From NCBI GenBank assembly GCA_918797485.1, contig CAKKNE010000005.1, positions 806,001 to 870,000 on the forward strand: a stretch of 64,000 nucleotides of DNA, read 5' to 3'. Numbering within the stretch: position 1 is the first letter of the stretch; the number at the start of each line of letters is the position of its first letter. This stretch comes from Pelagomonas calceolata. Its lineage: Eukaryota; Sar; Pelagophyceae; Pelagomonadales; Pelagomonadaceae. This document shows positions 1 to 12,265 of this stretch, one piece after another. The notes under the pieces were generated by a model. It was not told where the DNA came from. It searched no databases and saw nothing but the letters and a program-made list of their open reading frames with translations. The position numbers and the translations under genes were made by a program.

Positions 1-891
1 TATAAAACACCTAGACTCGCTTCATTATGCAGTCAAGCGCTAGGTAACGTGCAAATCGACGAGTCGTACGACGACGTCTTACCATCTTCATTGGCGGAGG
101 ATTTCGAAACGCTAGTGAACAAGGGGGACTTCACGGACGTGACCGTGAAGGCGTCGAAGGGTCAAGTCCGGGCGCACCGGCCCGTGCTTGCAGCTAGGTC
201 TGACTACTTCCGGGCGATGTTCCGGAGTGGCATGCGGGAATCTATAGATGACGGCTTCCAAGCGAAGCAGCGTTGTAGAGTGGAGGTCTGCGTGCCGGAT
301 GATGATGATGACGTTTCTAGGTTGTTTCGAGCCGTGTATTCCTCGAAACTACCTTTAGGAGATGGTGATCGATTCTTGCGAGACGTCGTGGCCGCGGATA
401 GATACGGCTTGGAGGATGTGCGAAGGCTCGGCGAGGCGGGCTGCGCCACGTCTGATTCTGCGGATCGGTCGGTCGTATTACAGACGGCTTCTCGCATTGG
501 CGCGGCGAACTTGTATTCGGATCAATTAGGTAAAGCTTGTACGGACATCGCGGATTTAAACATCAAGGAGTTGGGCACGGATGTCCTGGAGGATCTGATG
601 ACGACGATAGCGTCCCAACGACCGCATCTGTTGAGGCCGGCGGCGCCGCCGGAACCACCATATGATCCAGATAAAGTGATATCGACACCAATAGCGGCCG
701 GCAATTTATCGTGGAAGCATTCGGTCGCCATGACCCTCGCGGCCATGGTGACGTTCATCGCCCAGTCGGCTTATAGATTCCGGCAGACGGCGTCGATGGT
801 CATCAACGGGATCTTCCTGGTTTTTGTCTTGTGGCTGTACCGGGACTCGGCGCGGCGCGAGGCTGCCAAAGCGCGTAAGAAGAAGGTGTAG
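1..891 (+). CDS. BTB/POZ domain protein with C-terminal membrane segments (5' partial)
   Basis: The N-terminal half is a BTB/POZ fold: a DFTDVTVKASKG strand, then the AHRPVLAARSDYFRAMF signature. BTB proteins usually dimerise and often act as substrate adaptors for cullin-3 ubiquitin ligases. The last 75 residues hold two hydrophobic stretches (about residues 225-242 and 252-265 counting from base 49) followed by a basic tail, so the protein is probably tail-anchored in a membrane with the BTB domain in the cytosol. The frame has no ATG before the BTB domain and stays open to the left edge, so the start codon, or an upstream exon, lies outside the window. The BTB call is firm. The membrane topology is inferred from hydrophobicity. 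Confidence 0.8.
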   Translation, partial: YKTPRLASLCSQALGNVQIDESYDDVLPSSLAEDFETLVNKGDFTDVTVKASKGQVRAHRPVLAARSDYFRAMFRSGMRESIDDGFQAKQRCRVEVCVPDDDDDVSRLFRAVYSSKLPLGDGDRFLRDVVAADRYGLEDVRRLGEAGCATSDSADRSVVLQTASRIGAANLYSDQLGKACTDIADLNIKELGTDVLEDLMTTIASQRPHLLRPAAPPEPPYDPDKVISTPIAAGNLSWKHSVAMTLAAMVTFIAQSAYRFRQTASMVINGIFLVFVLWLYRDSARREAAKARKKKV

Positions 892-1201
892 TTGCAATTC
901 GATGTGGTGGGGATTGCCGACGCGGGTAATCGACGGGATATGTTACGGGAGGCCGCGGCGCACGAGGATTGCGCGGCGAGAGAGAGAGAGAGAGAGTCGC
1001 TTATTGAACCCGCCCCCAGGTAGTACGGACCCCGGAACGCTGGCGAAGGCTAGCGGCGTGTAAGATACTAGGAAGCCACACAAGCCGGGCCGCGGCCGAT
1101 AATCCGTGCTACCGGTGCTCACGAATCTCGCGCGGTATTGATTCGAGGAGTTCTGGGCCTGGTCGAGGCCCACGTGCTGCGAATTGCATTCGTTCGGGGC
1201 A
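892..1201. other. Intergenic spacer with GA microsatellite
   Basis: No gene is seen. The spacer holds a short (GA)n run near 980-997 and one copy of the CTAG palindrome (listed separately). Confidence 0.6.
1049..1071 (-). promoter_or_regulatory. CTAG palindrome motif, copy 1
   Basis: A GCTAG/CTAG inverted repeat with the core GTAAGATACTAG; on the minus strand it reads CTAGTATCTTAC. No minus-strand start lies just downstream, so this copy does not fit a simple promoter role. Confidence 0.5.
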
Positions 1202-2248
1202 ATGACGACACATACACCTACTACTCCAGCCTCGCCTCTGCTGGCACTACCAGACGACGTCCTGCAGCGCGTGCTGGTCGGCGTGCCCCTCGATGATCAC
1301 TACACGACCGCCTTGGTCTGTCGAACCTTCCGCGCCGTCGTAACGAGCCCGCAGTTTCATGCCGTCCGCCGACGGTCCGGCTTCGCGGAGCGCGGCATCG
1401 TCAGCGTCGGATCCGCAGATACCCTCGGTGGGAGCAGGATTCGCATCGTAAATAAAAGCGGGGTGGTGGCGAGGATCGCGGGACCTCTCCACGTCGATAG
1501 ATTTGCCTCGACGACCGACGGTGCCCGGCTGTTTTTTACCACCCTTTGCTATGGGAAAGGTTGTGATGTAGTTTTGGCGGTGGATGCCTCTTCACGCCGA
1601 TGGCGCCAGTTCACAACCTTGCCGCATACTGATACCGAGCATACTGATACCGAGCAACGCTATCATTGCATCGAGTGGCACAATGGTTGCTTGTACGTCG
1701 CTGGCGGCTGGCGTGGCGCGTCGTTCCCCGGTGGTAATGTCGATTCTCTTGACGTGTTCACCGAAGCAACTGGGTCGTGGGCGAATTTGCCTCCTATGCC
1801 GCATGCCGCTGCGATGGCGGCCTCGGGTATCATTGGCAACCAGCTTTTTGTCGCCGGTGGCTACCAGTTACGGACGTTGCAGGTTTATGACATTGCCACC
1901 AGGACGTGGACTTTGCGCGCTCAGCTTCCCGAGGCGCGAGCATACGGCACACATGGTGTTGTCTTGGACGGGAAACTATTTCTGATACACCAGCATTCCC
2001 GTACGTTGGTGTACGATCCTCAGTCAGACAGGTGGACCGCGGAGAAGTACCATACCCCATGGAACTGGGGCGATGACGAACATCAGTTTCATGCCTGCGT
2101 CCACGAGGGCCAGATCGTGGTCTTCTTAATGGACGGCTCGGCATTCAAGCGCGCCGCCGACGGCTCGTGGTCCTCGTACAGACCGCGTGGTCACTATCAG
2201 ATTAGGGACGAGGACACCATCGTCTGCGAGTCCGTCCTCCTCGGCTAG
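1202..2248 (+). CDS. F-box / Kelch-repeat protein
   Basis: Residues about 10-55 match an F-box (LLALPDDVLQRVLVGVPL, then ALVCRTFRAVV), which binds SKP1 in SCF ubiquitin ligases. Residues about 150-290 hold Kelch blades: LYVAGGW, LFVAGGY, DVFTEATGSW and VYDIATRTW, each with the Gly-Gly pair and distal Trp of the repeat. F-box/Kelch proteins recruit substrates to SCF ligases; the substrate is unknown. The longer frame begins at TTG 1184. I take the in-frame ATG at 1202 because nuclear genes start at ATG. A 15-bp direct duplication near 1629-1660 gives a short DTEHTDTEQ repeat. The gene is convergent with the next one, 22 bp between stops. Confidence 0.85.
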   Translation: MTTHTPTTPASPLLALPDDVLQRVLVGVPLDDHYTTALVCRTFRAVVTSPQFHAVRRRSGFAERGIVSVGSADTLGGSRIRIVNKSGVVARIAGPLHVDRFASTTDGARLFFTTLCYGKGCDVVLAVDASSRRWRQFTTLPHTDTEHTDTEQRYHCIEWHNGCLYVAGGWRGASFPGGNVDSLDVFTEATGSWANLPPMPHAAAMAASGIIGNQLFVAGGYQLRTLQVYDIATRTWTLRAQLPEARAYGTHGVVLDGKLFLIHQHSRTLVYDPQSDRWTAEKYHTPWNWGDDEHQFHACVHEGQIVVFLMDGSAFKRAADGSWSSYRPRGHYQIRDEDTIVCESVLLG

Positions 2249-2270
2249 AGACAGGGTAAGAAAACTAAAA

Positions 2271-3983
2271 TTAATCGGCGTACTCCCCCACCGCACAATC
2301 TTCAAAACCCGGCGCCGCCGGCGCGCAGTAGTTGTCGCAGTGCCGCCCCAGCCGCCCGCGCCGCGCGCAGATGTGGCAGCACAAACCGGCGAGGATGCCG
2401 AGGGCGTGGTCCCCTATTTTAACAACTTCCACCGGTGAAGGTCTATCGACGTCCTCATTCGACCACTGATTCGTGAGATAAGTACCGGCCGTCGAATCGT
2501 CGACGCGCGTGCCTCCCCTTTTACCCCTTTCATCATAAGGGTACGACGTCTCGCCCTTGCGCAGATAGCAACACGACCCGTACCGCAACTCGTCGTCCAA
2601 CTCTAAAGTTTTTTTAGCCCCATATCCATCGAGCTCCCGTCGCACCCACGCGCCCCGCTGGGTCCCGAAGACCAGCAAGTGCCAGGGGTCCCGTCGAGGC
2701 TCATATGCAGATGGTAGCTGATACTCCTCCTTCCGCACCACGGCCGCCTGGGACTCCAAATCTCTCAAAACTTCCTCCGAGACGTCTTCTGGTAAGTTAT
2801 TTCCATAGGCCGGGGGATCAAAAGCTTTCCGCAGAAAGTCCACGTCCTGCGCTCGTGGTATGGCGTTCAGTCTATGAGGCGTCAAGATGGACATCTTGCC
2901 GCCCTTCCAGGCCCCGCCCTTCTCACTGCTTTTCAGGACTTGGTAGAGCTTGTGCCTATGTCTAGGACGTATATGTAAAATTTGATCAGCTTCCGTGTAG
3001 TGCACAAAATCCAAAGATCGCCACAAAGCCGTCGATTCGTTCGTCCACCGCCGCTGGATCTCTCGGATCGTCGCGACTCCTAGGAAGGACGGCTTATTCA
3101 CAGGCAGATGGTCCACCCACAGCACGTCGTCAATGATCGGCAATCCGACACCTTTCTCGAGGTAAGCGCGATCCCGCGGGTCCAAGGCACTGACCGCGAC
3201 GGCCCCGAAGTGGCATCTTATCGACCGTATCGTGATGTTGAGATACAACGCTTTCGATTCATAACGCGTATGCCCGCTCCCAAGCCCGTGCATCGGATCA
3301 ATATCAGCATGACCGTCGTGGCCGGCCTTGCCCGCCGCATAAAAAGGCATGACGCCGACCGTTCTTTCGGCATCGGTGAACCGCTTCTGACGCCTCAACG
3401 CCGGGTCGTCCCCTCCACATCGTTCTTTGAGGCGTTTCTCGTATTTCGCGAGGTTGTCGACGAAGGTCCCATACAAGACATCCCCCAGCGCCGAGCCCTT
3501 GTCCTTACCGGACTTAGAGGCATGCATCATCCGCTCGTACATCGACAGGTGTTCCACGGCATAATCAAACGCGTCGACCGTCCGCCACACGTCGTACGCT
3601 CCCCTATGACCCATCATGTGATACGACGCGGACTCCATGTTCGTGTTCCTGCGCCTCATGCGATTCGGCGTCACGGCGTTGTCGACGACCTGCAGCCGCG
3701 ACGCGAGGAACGCGGCGGAGTAGGACGGGCAGGGCGTGCCGATCTGGCAGGGGTACAGGCCGTGGAAGCGGTCGTGGGTTATTGCCGTTTGTTTGGTTGC
3801 GGCAACGTCGTGTACGAGCCACGGTTCGCTCGCGTCGGCGCCGTCGTGCTGCTCCAATGGAACGCTTTCTTTTCTGTTGTTGCTCTTGCCGAACCAGGCC
3901 TTGGCTTTTAGCTCGCGCCGCTGCTGTGCGGCCGCCAGGCTGAGGCAGCACAGCAGTGCTCTGCGAGGCATCGCTGCCGTCAT
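2271..3983 (-). CDS. Secreted/Golgi-lumen protein of unknown function, glycosyltransferase-like
   Basis: 570 residues. The N-terminus (MPRRALLCCLSLAAA) looks like a signal peptide, and Met1 or Met5 could be the start. The central region contains DDVLWVDHLPVNKPSF and FVHYTEADQILHIRPRHRHKL. The FV(Y/H)YTEADQ string, with an acidic pair in a hydrophobic setting, resembles the sugar-nucleotide/metal site of Golgi glycosyltransferases, but I cannot name a family. The C-terminal 150 residues are Cys-rich (SCCYLRKG, LCCHICARRG, DNYCAP), which suits disulfides in the secretory pathway. Reading, length and signal peptide are solid; the enzyme class is a guess. Confidence 0.7.
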   Translation of the reverse strand: MTAAMPRRALLCCLSLAAAQQRRELKAKAWFGKSNNRKESVPLEQHDGADASEPWLVHDVAATKQTAITHDRFHGLYPCQIGTPCPSYSAAFLASRLQVVDNAVTPNRMRRRNTNMESASYHMMGHRGAYDVWRTVDAFDYAVEHLSMYERMMHASKSGKDKGSALGDVLYGTFVDNLAKYEKRLKERCGGDDPALRRQKRFTDAERTVGVMPFYAAGKAGHDGHADIDPMHGLGSGHTRYESKALYLNITIRSIRCHFGAVAVSALDPRDRAYLEKGVGLPIIDDVLWVDHLPVNKPSFLGVATIREIQRRWTNESTALWRSLDFVHYTEADQILHIRPRHRHKLYQVLKSSEKGGAWKGGKMSILTPHRLNAIPRAQDVDFLRKAFDPPAYGNNLPEDVSEEVLRDLESQAAVVRKEEYQLPSAYEPRRDPWHLLVFGTQRGAWVRRELDGYGAKKTLELDDELRYGSCCYLRKGETSYPYDERGKRGGTRVDDSTAGTYLTNQWSNEDVDRPSPVEVVKIGDHALGILAGLCCHICARRGRLGRHCDNYCAPAAPGFEDCAVGEYAD

Positions 3984-4397
3984 CGATGCCAGCAGCCGGT
4001 CTTGCGCGTCAGTTACGTGTCAGAGAGATGCATACTTAGCGTGAGCATCGATCGATGCGGCTACGATTGCGTGCCTCGATTTTTTTGCAGATTATCTAAG
4101 CGATTGACACACTAGAATTCGGGGGTCGAGAGGCCTGAGCACTCTCAAGAGCCCTGCGTCGCACGACTGGGTCGTCCGAGCCAGGCAAGCGGTCGCCTAG
4201 AATTTGCGCCCAGGCCAAACTGTGGCAGGAGCCGCACCGGGTGCGACGGTGCGACTCGACCTGTGCGGAGGCTGCAGGCCGGTCCGGCGGTACGCGGGCA
4301 CCGCGCAGACCACCGGGGGTGGAGCCACCGATTGCGACGCCGAACGAGCGCGGTGGGCAGCCCCTAATAAGCTGCCCACTGGCACCAACTGCGAAGC
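3984..4397. promoter_or_regulatory. Divergent spacer between 3983(-) and 4398(+)
   Basis: This 414-bp spacer separates two divergent starts and so should hold both promoters. It contains a degenerate copy of the CTAG motif at 4096-4115, oriented toward the minus-strand gene 113 bp away. No other gene is seen. Confidence 0.5.
4096..4115 (-). promoter_or_regulatory. CTAG palindrome motif, degenerate copy
   Basis: On the minus strand it reads CTAGTGTGTCAATCGCTTAG. The left arm is intact and the right arm has one mismatch. It points to the start at 3983. Confidence 0.4.
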
Positions 4398-7361
4398 ATG
4401 AGCGGCCTCGGCCCCCACGCCACGGAGTTCAGCCCCGCCGGACAACACGACGACTACGACGACGATTTTGATGACGACAGCTTCGAAGATGACGCACCGG
4501 CACAACTGAGCCCCATCAGCGAGGCCGTGCCGCCGAGCACGCCCATGTCGCCGCGCGACGAGGCGTCGCTCGACGCGCGGGAAGAGTTCATCCGACGCTG
4601 GCGCGCGAAGGAGGCCGAGGCCGACGCGGGCATGCGCGTCGTCGATCAATCGAGGAAGCCCATCGACCGTACCAGATTGCCGCCGGCACCGGTTCCAGAG
4701 CACATGCACATCGAGGGCGGCGACGCCGCCGCGGCCCGCGAGGAAGCGAGGCAGCTGCGGGACCAGCTGTCGCTCATTCGAAAGGAGTCTGTTGTGCATC
4801 CCAATCAGGTAGACGAGTCGCCGAGGGTGGCGCAATTGTTGAGGGAGAAGGAGACTTTGTTGGAGGAGGTCGCGGCGCGCGACCGAACGGTAGCTTCTCT
4901 GGAAAACCAATTGGGCGATTCCGAGAAGAAGGTCGTGTTCTTGGAGCGGCACCTGTCGAAGCTCGACCACGCGCTTGAGTCGCTGCATCGCGACGCCGAA
5001 TCGAATGCTTCGGAGCACGAGGCCGACGCCGACGCGGCGTCTGCGGCGTCGCCGGTTCTAGAGAAGGAGCCGGTGCAAACGTCTGAGGTCTCTCTCGTGG
5101 CGCGCGACGAGCTTGACATCGCGCGCGCGGCGTTGCAAGGTGCGGAAGCCAGGGAGAAGGAAGTGCGGGATGAACGGGATAAAGCACTCCAAAGATGTGA
5201 ACTGCTCCTGGAAGAAAAAAGGGAGCTCGAGACGAAGGTGATCAACGCGCGCAAAAGAGCAGAAGAGGCCGTCGAGGCGAGGATTGTGGACGCCGTGAAC
5301 GCGCGCGTGAAGGGCGAGTCGACGGCCGTGGCCGACGAGCGGGTGGCGATGCTTTCGGAAGAATTGGATCGCGCTCGAAGTGATGCGGTCGTGTATGCTG
5401 CGGCTGCAGCTAGGGACGCGGCGCGGGATGGGGTTGAATTAAGGGACGCGAACGACGCGCTGGAGGAGAAGCTCGAGGCGTCTTTACGGTTACAGGCCAT
5501 GGCCGAGGCCCGGGCGGAGACGGCGGCCGAGGCCCTCGAAAGTTTACGTATGTCCAGTAGGCAGGTCAAGGAAGCGGACGATCAGCGTATAGAGGAGCTC
5601 GAGGAGCGTTTGGCGGTCGCCGAGGGTTTACATGCTGATGCGTCGAGGCAAGTGACGGAGAAGAGCCAGGAGGTCGAGAAGGTGCATAGTACCTCCAAAG
5701 CTCTTGGAGACGAGGCCGACGACACGCGTAAGGAACTCGAGGACGTCGTAAAGGAGAAGAACGACTTGCGGAGGCGCGTCGTCGAGGCGGAGCAGGCGTC
5801 GCTCGATTCGCGACGAGTGTTGGAAGCTCAAGTTCAAAAGCTCGAGGCCCAATTGTCCCAAAGTGAAGCGCGCGTTTTGTCTCTCGAGAAAGATGTGGCG
5901 GAGCAGGCCGTGGCGCGGCTCGAAGCGTTACCGGAGACGGCGGGCGCCGTCCAAGCTGCGCATCAAGATAGATTGGCGGCCGCGGCATTACGAGCGGAGG
6001 CGGCAGCCGACCGCGCGCTGGCCCAGCAGGCGCGGAGCGACGCCGCGGCGGCGCGTAGCGATGCGGCACAGGACGCGCCCTCGCCCAAACTTTTGGAGCC
6101 GCGCGGCTACGACGTCGTCGAGGCGGCAGTAGCTCCAGAGAACGCGGCTTCCCGCGACGATGCGATTATGCGAGCGGCTGCCCCGACGCTTGCCTTGGGC
6201 GCCGCGTGGGCGCAGACGGCGGGCCTTGCGCGCGCGGCCCGCGACGACCGAGCCGCCGCCGCGGCGCAGCGGGAGGCGGCGGACCGCGACCGCGCGGCCG
6301 CCGCGCGCGACCGTTCCGAAGCGGCGAAGGAGCTCGCTGCTGTTCGTTGCCGGCGTCCGAATCACGGGTATCGTGTGAACTGTGACGTCTACTCCACCTC
6401 CACGCCCTCGACGCGACCCATTCTCACGACGCAGGCGCAAATGGAACGATCGGACGCGGCGGAGCGCGGGCGCCAGGACGCCCAGACTGCTCAAGACGAC
6501 GTCCGGAAGCTCGCGAGGCGCATCGTCGGCCGCGTCATGCGACGGCATCAACAACATGCGCTGCGCAGCGTCTTCGACGCCCTGCGCCCGCAGAGAATCG
6601 ACGGCCGACGGTGGGCCGTGCTGGGCGTGGCGATCGCGGAACAAGGTAGAAGAGGCCGGCGGGCGACGCTGCGGCGCGCCTGGCGGTCTCTCTTAATAGA
6701 TAAGCCGCCGGAGATCGAGGTCGCCGACCTGGCGGACCCTGAAGAAAGGAAGCGGCGCGTCGACGCCGCCGCGCGACGGGCGTCCAAGGCCGCAGAAGCG
6801 GCGGCGGCGGCGCGCGGCGACCTCGAAGGCCTGAACCGCGAGGAGCCGGACGCGTCGAAGGCCATCGTCTTCCAGCGGTCGAAGGACGCGCCGGGCGGTG
6901 TCGTCGGCGTGGACGGCCAGGCGATCTGCTCGGCGTTTCAGTTCGGTGGTTGTGCCCATCAGTCGCAGACTGGGTTGGTGGTGCATCAGAAGCCGGACGG
7001 CTCGACGCAGTGGCTTTGGCACGCTTGCGTTGCATGTGCACGGGCGTCGGGCCAATTGCGGACGCACGCCCGGTTCGGCGACATCCGGTCCTGTCCCCTC
7101 TCGGCGGACGTCGCGGTTCCATGTAAAACGAAGCCGCTCGGCGAGTCGAACAAGGACGTGCAGGACACGCTGTCGAAGCATCGGGAGGACATGATCCGTA
7201 GGTATGCGGGGGAACGGGACGACCTGATGGCTGCGCTCGGCGCGGCGCTCACCAACCTCCATTCGATCGGCGCTTCCTACCCGCGATGGATCTGGGAGAG
7301 GTACGAGCGCCACAGGACATCAGCTGGGGCTTGGACGTATACGAGTAAGAGTGGGGTTTAG
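4398..7361 (+). CDS. Long coiled-coil protein, function unknown
   Basis: 987 residues as one open frame. Residues 1-80 are acidic and disordered. Residues about 110-760 are nearly continuous coiled coil rich in Ala, Glu and Arg (AARDRTVASLENQL, then many RDRAAAARDRSEAAKEL-like repeats). The last 170 residues form a separate Cys/Trp-containing domain (ICSAFQFGGCAHQSQTG, QWLWHACVACARASGQ) that I do not recognise. A 31-residue stretch inside the coil (bases 6342-6434) has no heptads, starts with GT and ends with CAG, so it is probably an in-frame intron. A scaffold or cytoskeletal role would be usual for such coils but is not shown. Confidence 0.75.
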   Translation: MSGLGPHATEFSPAGQHDDYDDDFDDDSFEDDAPAQLSPISEAVPPSTPMSPRDEASLDAREEFIRRWRAKEAEADAGMRVVDQSRKPIDRTRLPPAPVPEHMHIEGGDAAAAREEARQLRDQLSLIRKESVVHPNQVDESPRVAQLLREKETLLEEVAARDRTVASLENQLGDSEKKVVFLERHLSKLDHALESLHRDAESNASEHEADADAASAASPVLEKEPVQTSEVSLVARDELDIARAALQGAEAREKEVRDERDKALQRCELLLEEKRELETKVINARKRAEEAVEARIVDAVNARVKGESTAVADERVAMLSEELDRARSDAVVYAAAAARDAARDGVELRDANDALEEKLEASLRLQAMAEARAETAAEALESLRMSSRQVKEADDQRIEELEERLAVAEGLHADASRQVTEKSQEVEKVHSTSKALGDEADDTRKELEDVVKEKNDLRRRVVEAEQASLDSRRVLEAQVQKLEAQLSQSEARVLSLEKDVAEQAVARLEALPETAGAVQAAHQDRLAAAALRAEAAADRALAQQARSDAAAARSDAAQDAPSPKLLEPRGYDVVEAAVAPENAASRDDAIMRAAAPTLALGAAWAQTAGLARAARDDRAAAAAQREAADRDRAAAARDRSEAAKELAAVRCRRPNHGYRVNCDVYSTSTPSTRPILTTQAQMERSDAAERGRQDAQTAQDDVRKLARRIVGRVMRRHQQHALRSVFDALRPQRIDGRRWAVLGVAIAEQGRRGRRATLRRAWRSLLIDKPPEIEVADLADPEERKRRVDAAARRASKAAEAAAAARGDLEGLNREEPDASKAIVFQRSKDAPGGVVGVDGQAICSAFQFGGCAHQSQTGLVVHQKPDGSTQWLWHACVACARASGQLRTHARFGDIRSCPLSADVAVPCKTKPLGESNKDVQDTLSKHREDMIRRYAGERDDLMAALGAALTNLHSIGASYPRWIWERYERHRTSAGAWTYTSKSGV
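6342..6434 (+). other. Probable in-frame 93-nt intron
   Basis: It begins GTTCG and ends CACGACGCAG, is 31 codons long and phase 0. It replaces Ala/Glu/Arg heptads with a Pro/Thr/Cys-rich run. Its removal joins KELAA directly to AQMERSDAA. It contains CTCCACGCCCTCGACGCGAC, like the interior of the introners elsewhere in the window. Confidence 0.55.
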
Positions 7362-7365
7362 TAAA

Positions 7366-7394
7366 TCTTCTTAGGTCTTCTTAGGTCTTCTTAG
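7366..7394. repeat. Three tandem copies of TCTTCTTAGG
   Basis: A 10-bp unit repeated almost three times between the coiled-coil gene and the next, convergent, gene. The last copy overlaps the stop codon of the minus-strand gene. Confidence 0.8.
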
Positions 7395-8011
7395 TGCGTA
7401 TTGTGCTTGTTGACGGCGTAGTATGAGGTGCGCAATTCCTTGCGCTGCTTCTTGGCCGCGCGGTATTCGTCGAGATCGTCGAACTCGCGGCCGGGGAACA
7501 TGTGGCTGTCGATCCACTTGCCGTTTTTTTTCTGCTGGGCCGACCCCTCAACACACTTGTCGCGTCGAGATGGCCCGTCGCAGACGGAGGCCGTGGCCGC
7601 GACGCGTCGAGCCTCGAACCGGCGCGCGGGCGAGGACGCCTTCGATCGGTCGTTGATGAGGTACGAGACTTCGGACTGGTAGAGACCGAACGCCTTCGCT
7701 GCGTCTTTCTGGGTGCCGAAGCGCCGCCACGACGCGTCGCCGATGCGGCGCATCAGGATGACTGTCTTTTCCCCCTTTCCCGGCCCGGGCCGCCGCCGCA
7801 GCGCCGCAACCTGTAATTGGGCGGCTGTCCTCGGCTTTTTCGGCTCCGAGCCATCGCCGGGCCCCCAACTCAGGTCGCGTTGTTTCGGTCTCGCGCGTAG
7901 ACCGGCCCTTCGGGTCGGGGCCTCGGCCGGGGCGTCGGAGTCGCCGTCAACCGAGTGCAGGTCGCCGTCATCATCAAGTTCTAGGAGCACGTGTTTCGGC
8001 GGCCGCATCAT
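7391..8011 (-). CDS. Small basic protein with a NUMOD1/HTH-like segment
   Basis: 206 residues. The segment SWRRFGTQKDAAKAFGLYQS followed by EVSYLI (about residues 112-140) resembles the NUMOD1 or helix-turn-helix pattern, in which a W.RF.S..DAA..FG....VS.L motif contacts DNA. The C-terminal MFPGREFDDLDEYRAAKKQR is Arg/Lys-rich and helical. The N-terminal 90 residues are acidic then basic and disordered. A nuclear DNA-binding role is inferred only from this pattern. Start codons are doubled (ATGATG). Confidence 0.6.
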   Translation of the reverse strand: MMRPPKHVLLELDDDGDLHSVDGDSDAPAEAPTRRAGLRARPKQRDLSWGPGDGSEPKKPRTAAQLQVAALRRRPGPGKGEKTVILMRRIGDASWRRFGTQKDAAKAFGLYQSEVSYLINDRSKASSPARRFEARRVAATASVCDGPSRRDKCVEGSAQQKKNGKWIDSHMFPGREFDDLDEYRAAKKQRKELRTSYYAVNKHNTH

Positions 8012-8257
8012 GGTCAGCCCTTGCTGGTCTTAAGGCGCCCGACGCGGCGCGCGCTTTTTTGAACTGAGCCTGGCTGTATGTATTTAATTTCAGTCCTCGC
8101 GACGTGCGCCGCGGCCACGGCTCGTGGATGATATGAGACGCGTCGTGCTAGGCACACGTACTCGGGGCCTGGCGTGGTCCGCGGAGCGCGGCGCGGCCGC
8201 TGCAAAGCATGAAAACCCGTCCTCGACCTCAATGCGGCCTAGTCTCGACGCAGGGTG

Positions 8258-8293
8258 GTGGCGATCGACAAAAGAAAAGTCGGATCGCCACCC
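8258..8293. repeat. Strong hairpin in the presumed 3' UTR of CDC5
   Basis: GGTGGCGATC-GAC pairs with GTCG-GATCGCCACC around a loop of AAAAGAAAA, with one bulged base. It lies about 30 nt after the CDC5 stop codon (minus strand). It may be a 3'-end or stability element. Confidence 0.6.
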
Positions 8294-8323
8294 CGTCTCG
8301 ACGAGGACGAGACTAAACGACCC

Positions 8324-11144
<2,821 letters not shown>

Positions 11145-12188
11145 ATGCCGCGCCGCAAGGGTGATGACCTAGACGATTTCATCGTCCCGGACGACGAAGT
11201 CGAGGAGTCCGAGGACAGCGACGCCGCGTCGTCGTCGGACGACGACGACGCGCCGCCGCGCCTCTGCGAGAAGGAGTCCTCGTCCTCAGAAGACGAGGCG
11301 CCGCGCCGACGGAAAGCGCCTATTTCGAGACGCGCCGTCCAATCCTCGTCGTCGGAGTCGGAGGACGATAGCGACGACGACGGTGGTATTCCCGCGGGCT
11401 ACCTGTACTGCGCGCTCTGTGCGAAACCTGTGGTGGCGGACAGCTTCAGCGCGAAGCAGAAGAAGCTTTATAACCAAGGCGAGGAGGCTTATTGCTTACT
11501 TCATTCGCAGGGCGACCACCGCTTGTACATCGAACAGCTCGAGTTGACGGCAGCTCGAAATGTGGACGGAGAGGACGAGTGCGAGGTCGAAACTTCTCAG
11601 CAGCGGTCGAAGCGCACGTTCAAGGCGTCTATAAGGGACGAGCAGCAAGGCAAGTGGTACACGCGGCCTCGGGCCGAGGAACGCCAGGCGCAGCTCGTCG
11701 ATCTCGACGAGGCCGAGCAGTACCGGAGGGACCGGCAGGAGTGCGGTGGTAGACGTAGCTTCGGCGGCGCGAACGCGTCTCAACAAAGACTGCAGGAGAT
11801 GATCTCGCGGATCGAAGAGGAAGAGGCGTCTTCATCAGATTCGTCGCTCGAGGTCCTGCCGCCCAAGAGGCCTCCCAAGAAGCCGCGGCCCTCGACGTCC
11901 AAGAAGCGGCGCGGCGACGACGACGTGAAGCCGGTCAAGCCCGCGGCGCGGCGCCGCACCATCGCGGAGAGCTCGGACGACGAGGGACCGCCGCCCGTGA
12001 AACCGGCGGCGCGGCGGCGCACGATCGCGGAGAGCAGCGACGACGACGACGACGACGCCATCCTACAAAGCTTCGTGGCCTCGGGCCAGAAGTCGCGACG
12101 GCGCTCGGCGGAGCTGGGCATCACTAAGCCCAAAAAGCGCCGGCGAGTCATCGCGGACGAGGACGACGACGTGATAGAGATCGAGTAA
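11145..12188 (+). CDS. Acidic/basic nuclear protein with a possible small zinc finger
   Basis: 347 residues. Residues 1-85 are Asp/Ser/Glu-rich, a likely casein-kinase-2 substrate. Residues about 88-120 hold YCALCAKPVV and later AYCLLHSQGDH, so C-x2-C and C-x2-H pairs could bind one zinc. Residues about 260-300 contain two tandem copies of KPAARRRTIAESSDD, and further basic runs (SKKRRGDDD, KPKKRRR) are likely nuclear localisation signals. It ends DDVIEIE, which resembles a SUMO-interacting motif. Function is unknown; a chromatin or nucleolar role would fit. The CTAG motif lies upstream. Confidence 0.65.
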   Translation: MPRRKGDDLDDFIVPDDEVEESEDSDAASSSDDDDAPPRLCEKESSSSEDEAPRRRKAPISRRAVQSSSSESEDDSDDDGGIPAGYLYCALCAKPVVADSFSAKQKKLYNQGEEAYCLLHSQGDHRLYIEQLELTAARNVDGEDECEVETSQQRSKRTFKASIRDEQQGKWYTRPRAEERQAQLVDLDEAEQYRRDRQECGGRRSFGGANASQQRLQEMISRIEEEEASSSDSSLEVLPPKRPPKKPRPSTSKKRRGDDDVKPVKPAARRRTIAESSDDEGPPPVKPAARRRTIAESSDDDDDDAILQSFVASGQKSRRRSAELGITKPKKRRRVIADEDDDVIEIE

Positions 12189-12265
12189 GTACAGAAATGG
12201 GATCGTTAGTGGTGGTAGTACCCGGAGACAACGTCGCGTCGATGGCGTGGGGCGCCCGGCAAGTA

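Noticed and set aside
1-30. TATAAAA at the left edge as a TATA box
   Set aside because: The BTB frame is open through it to the window edge, so it is more likely coding or intronic; position relative to a start cannot be judged.
3108-3911. 267-codon plus-strand frame opposite the secreted protein
   Set aside because: It is antisense to a gene with signal peptide, Cys pattern and coherent reading; the shadow has none of these.
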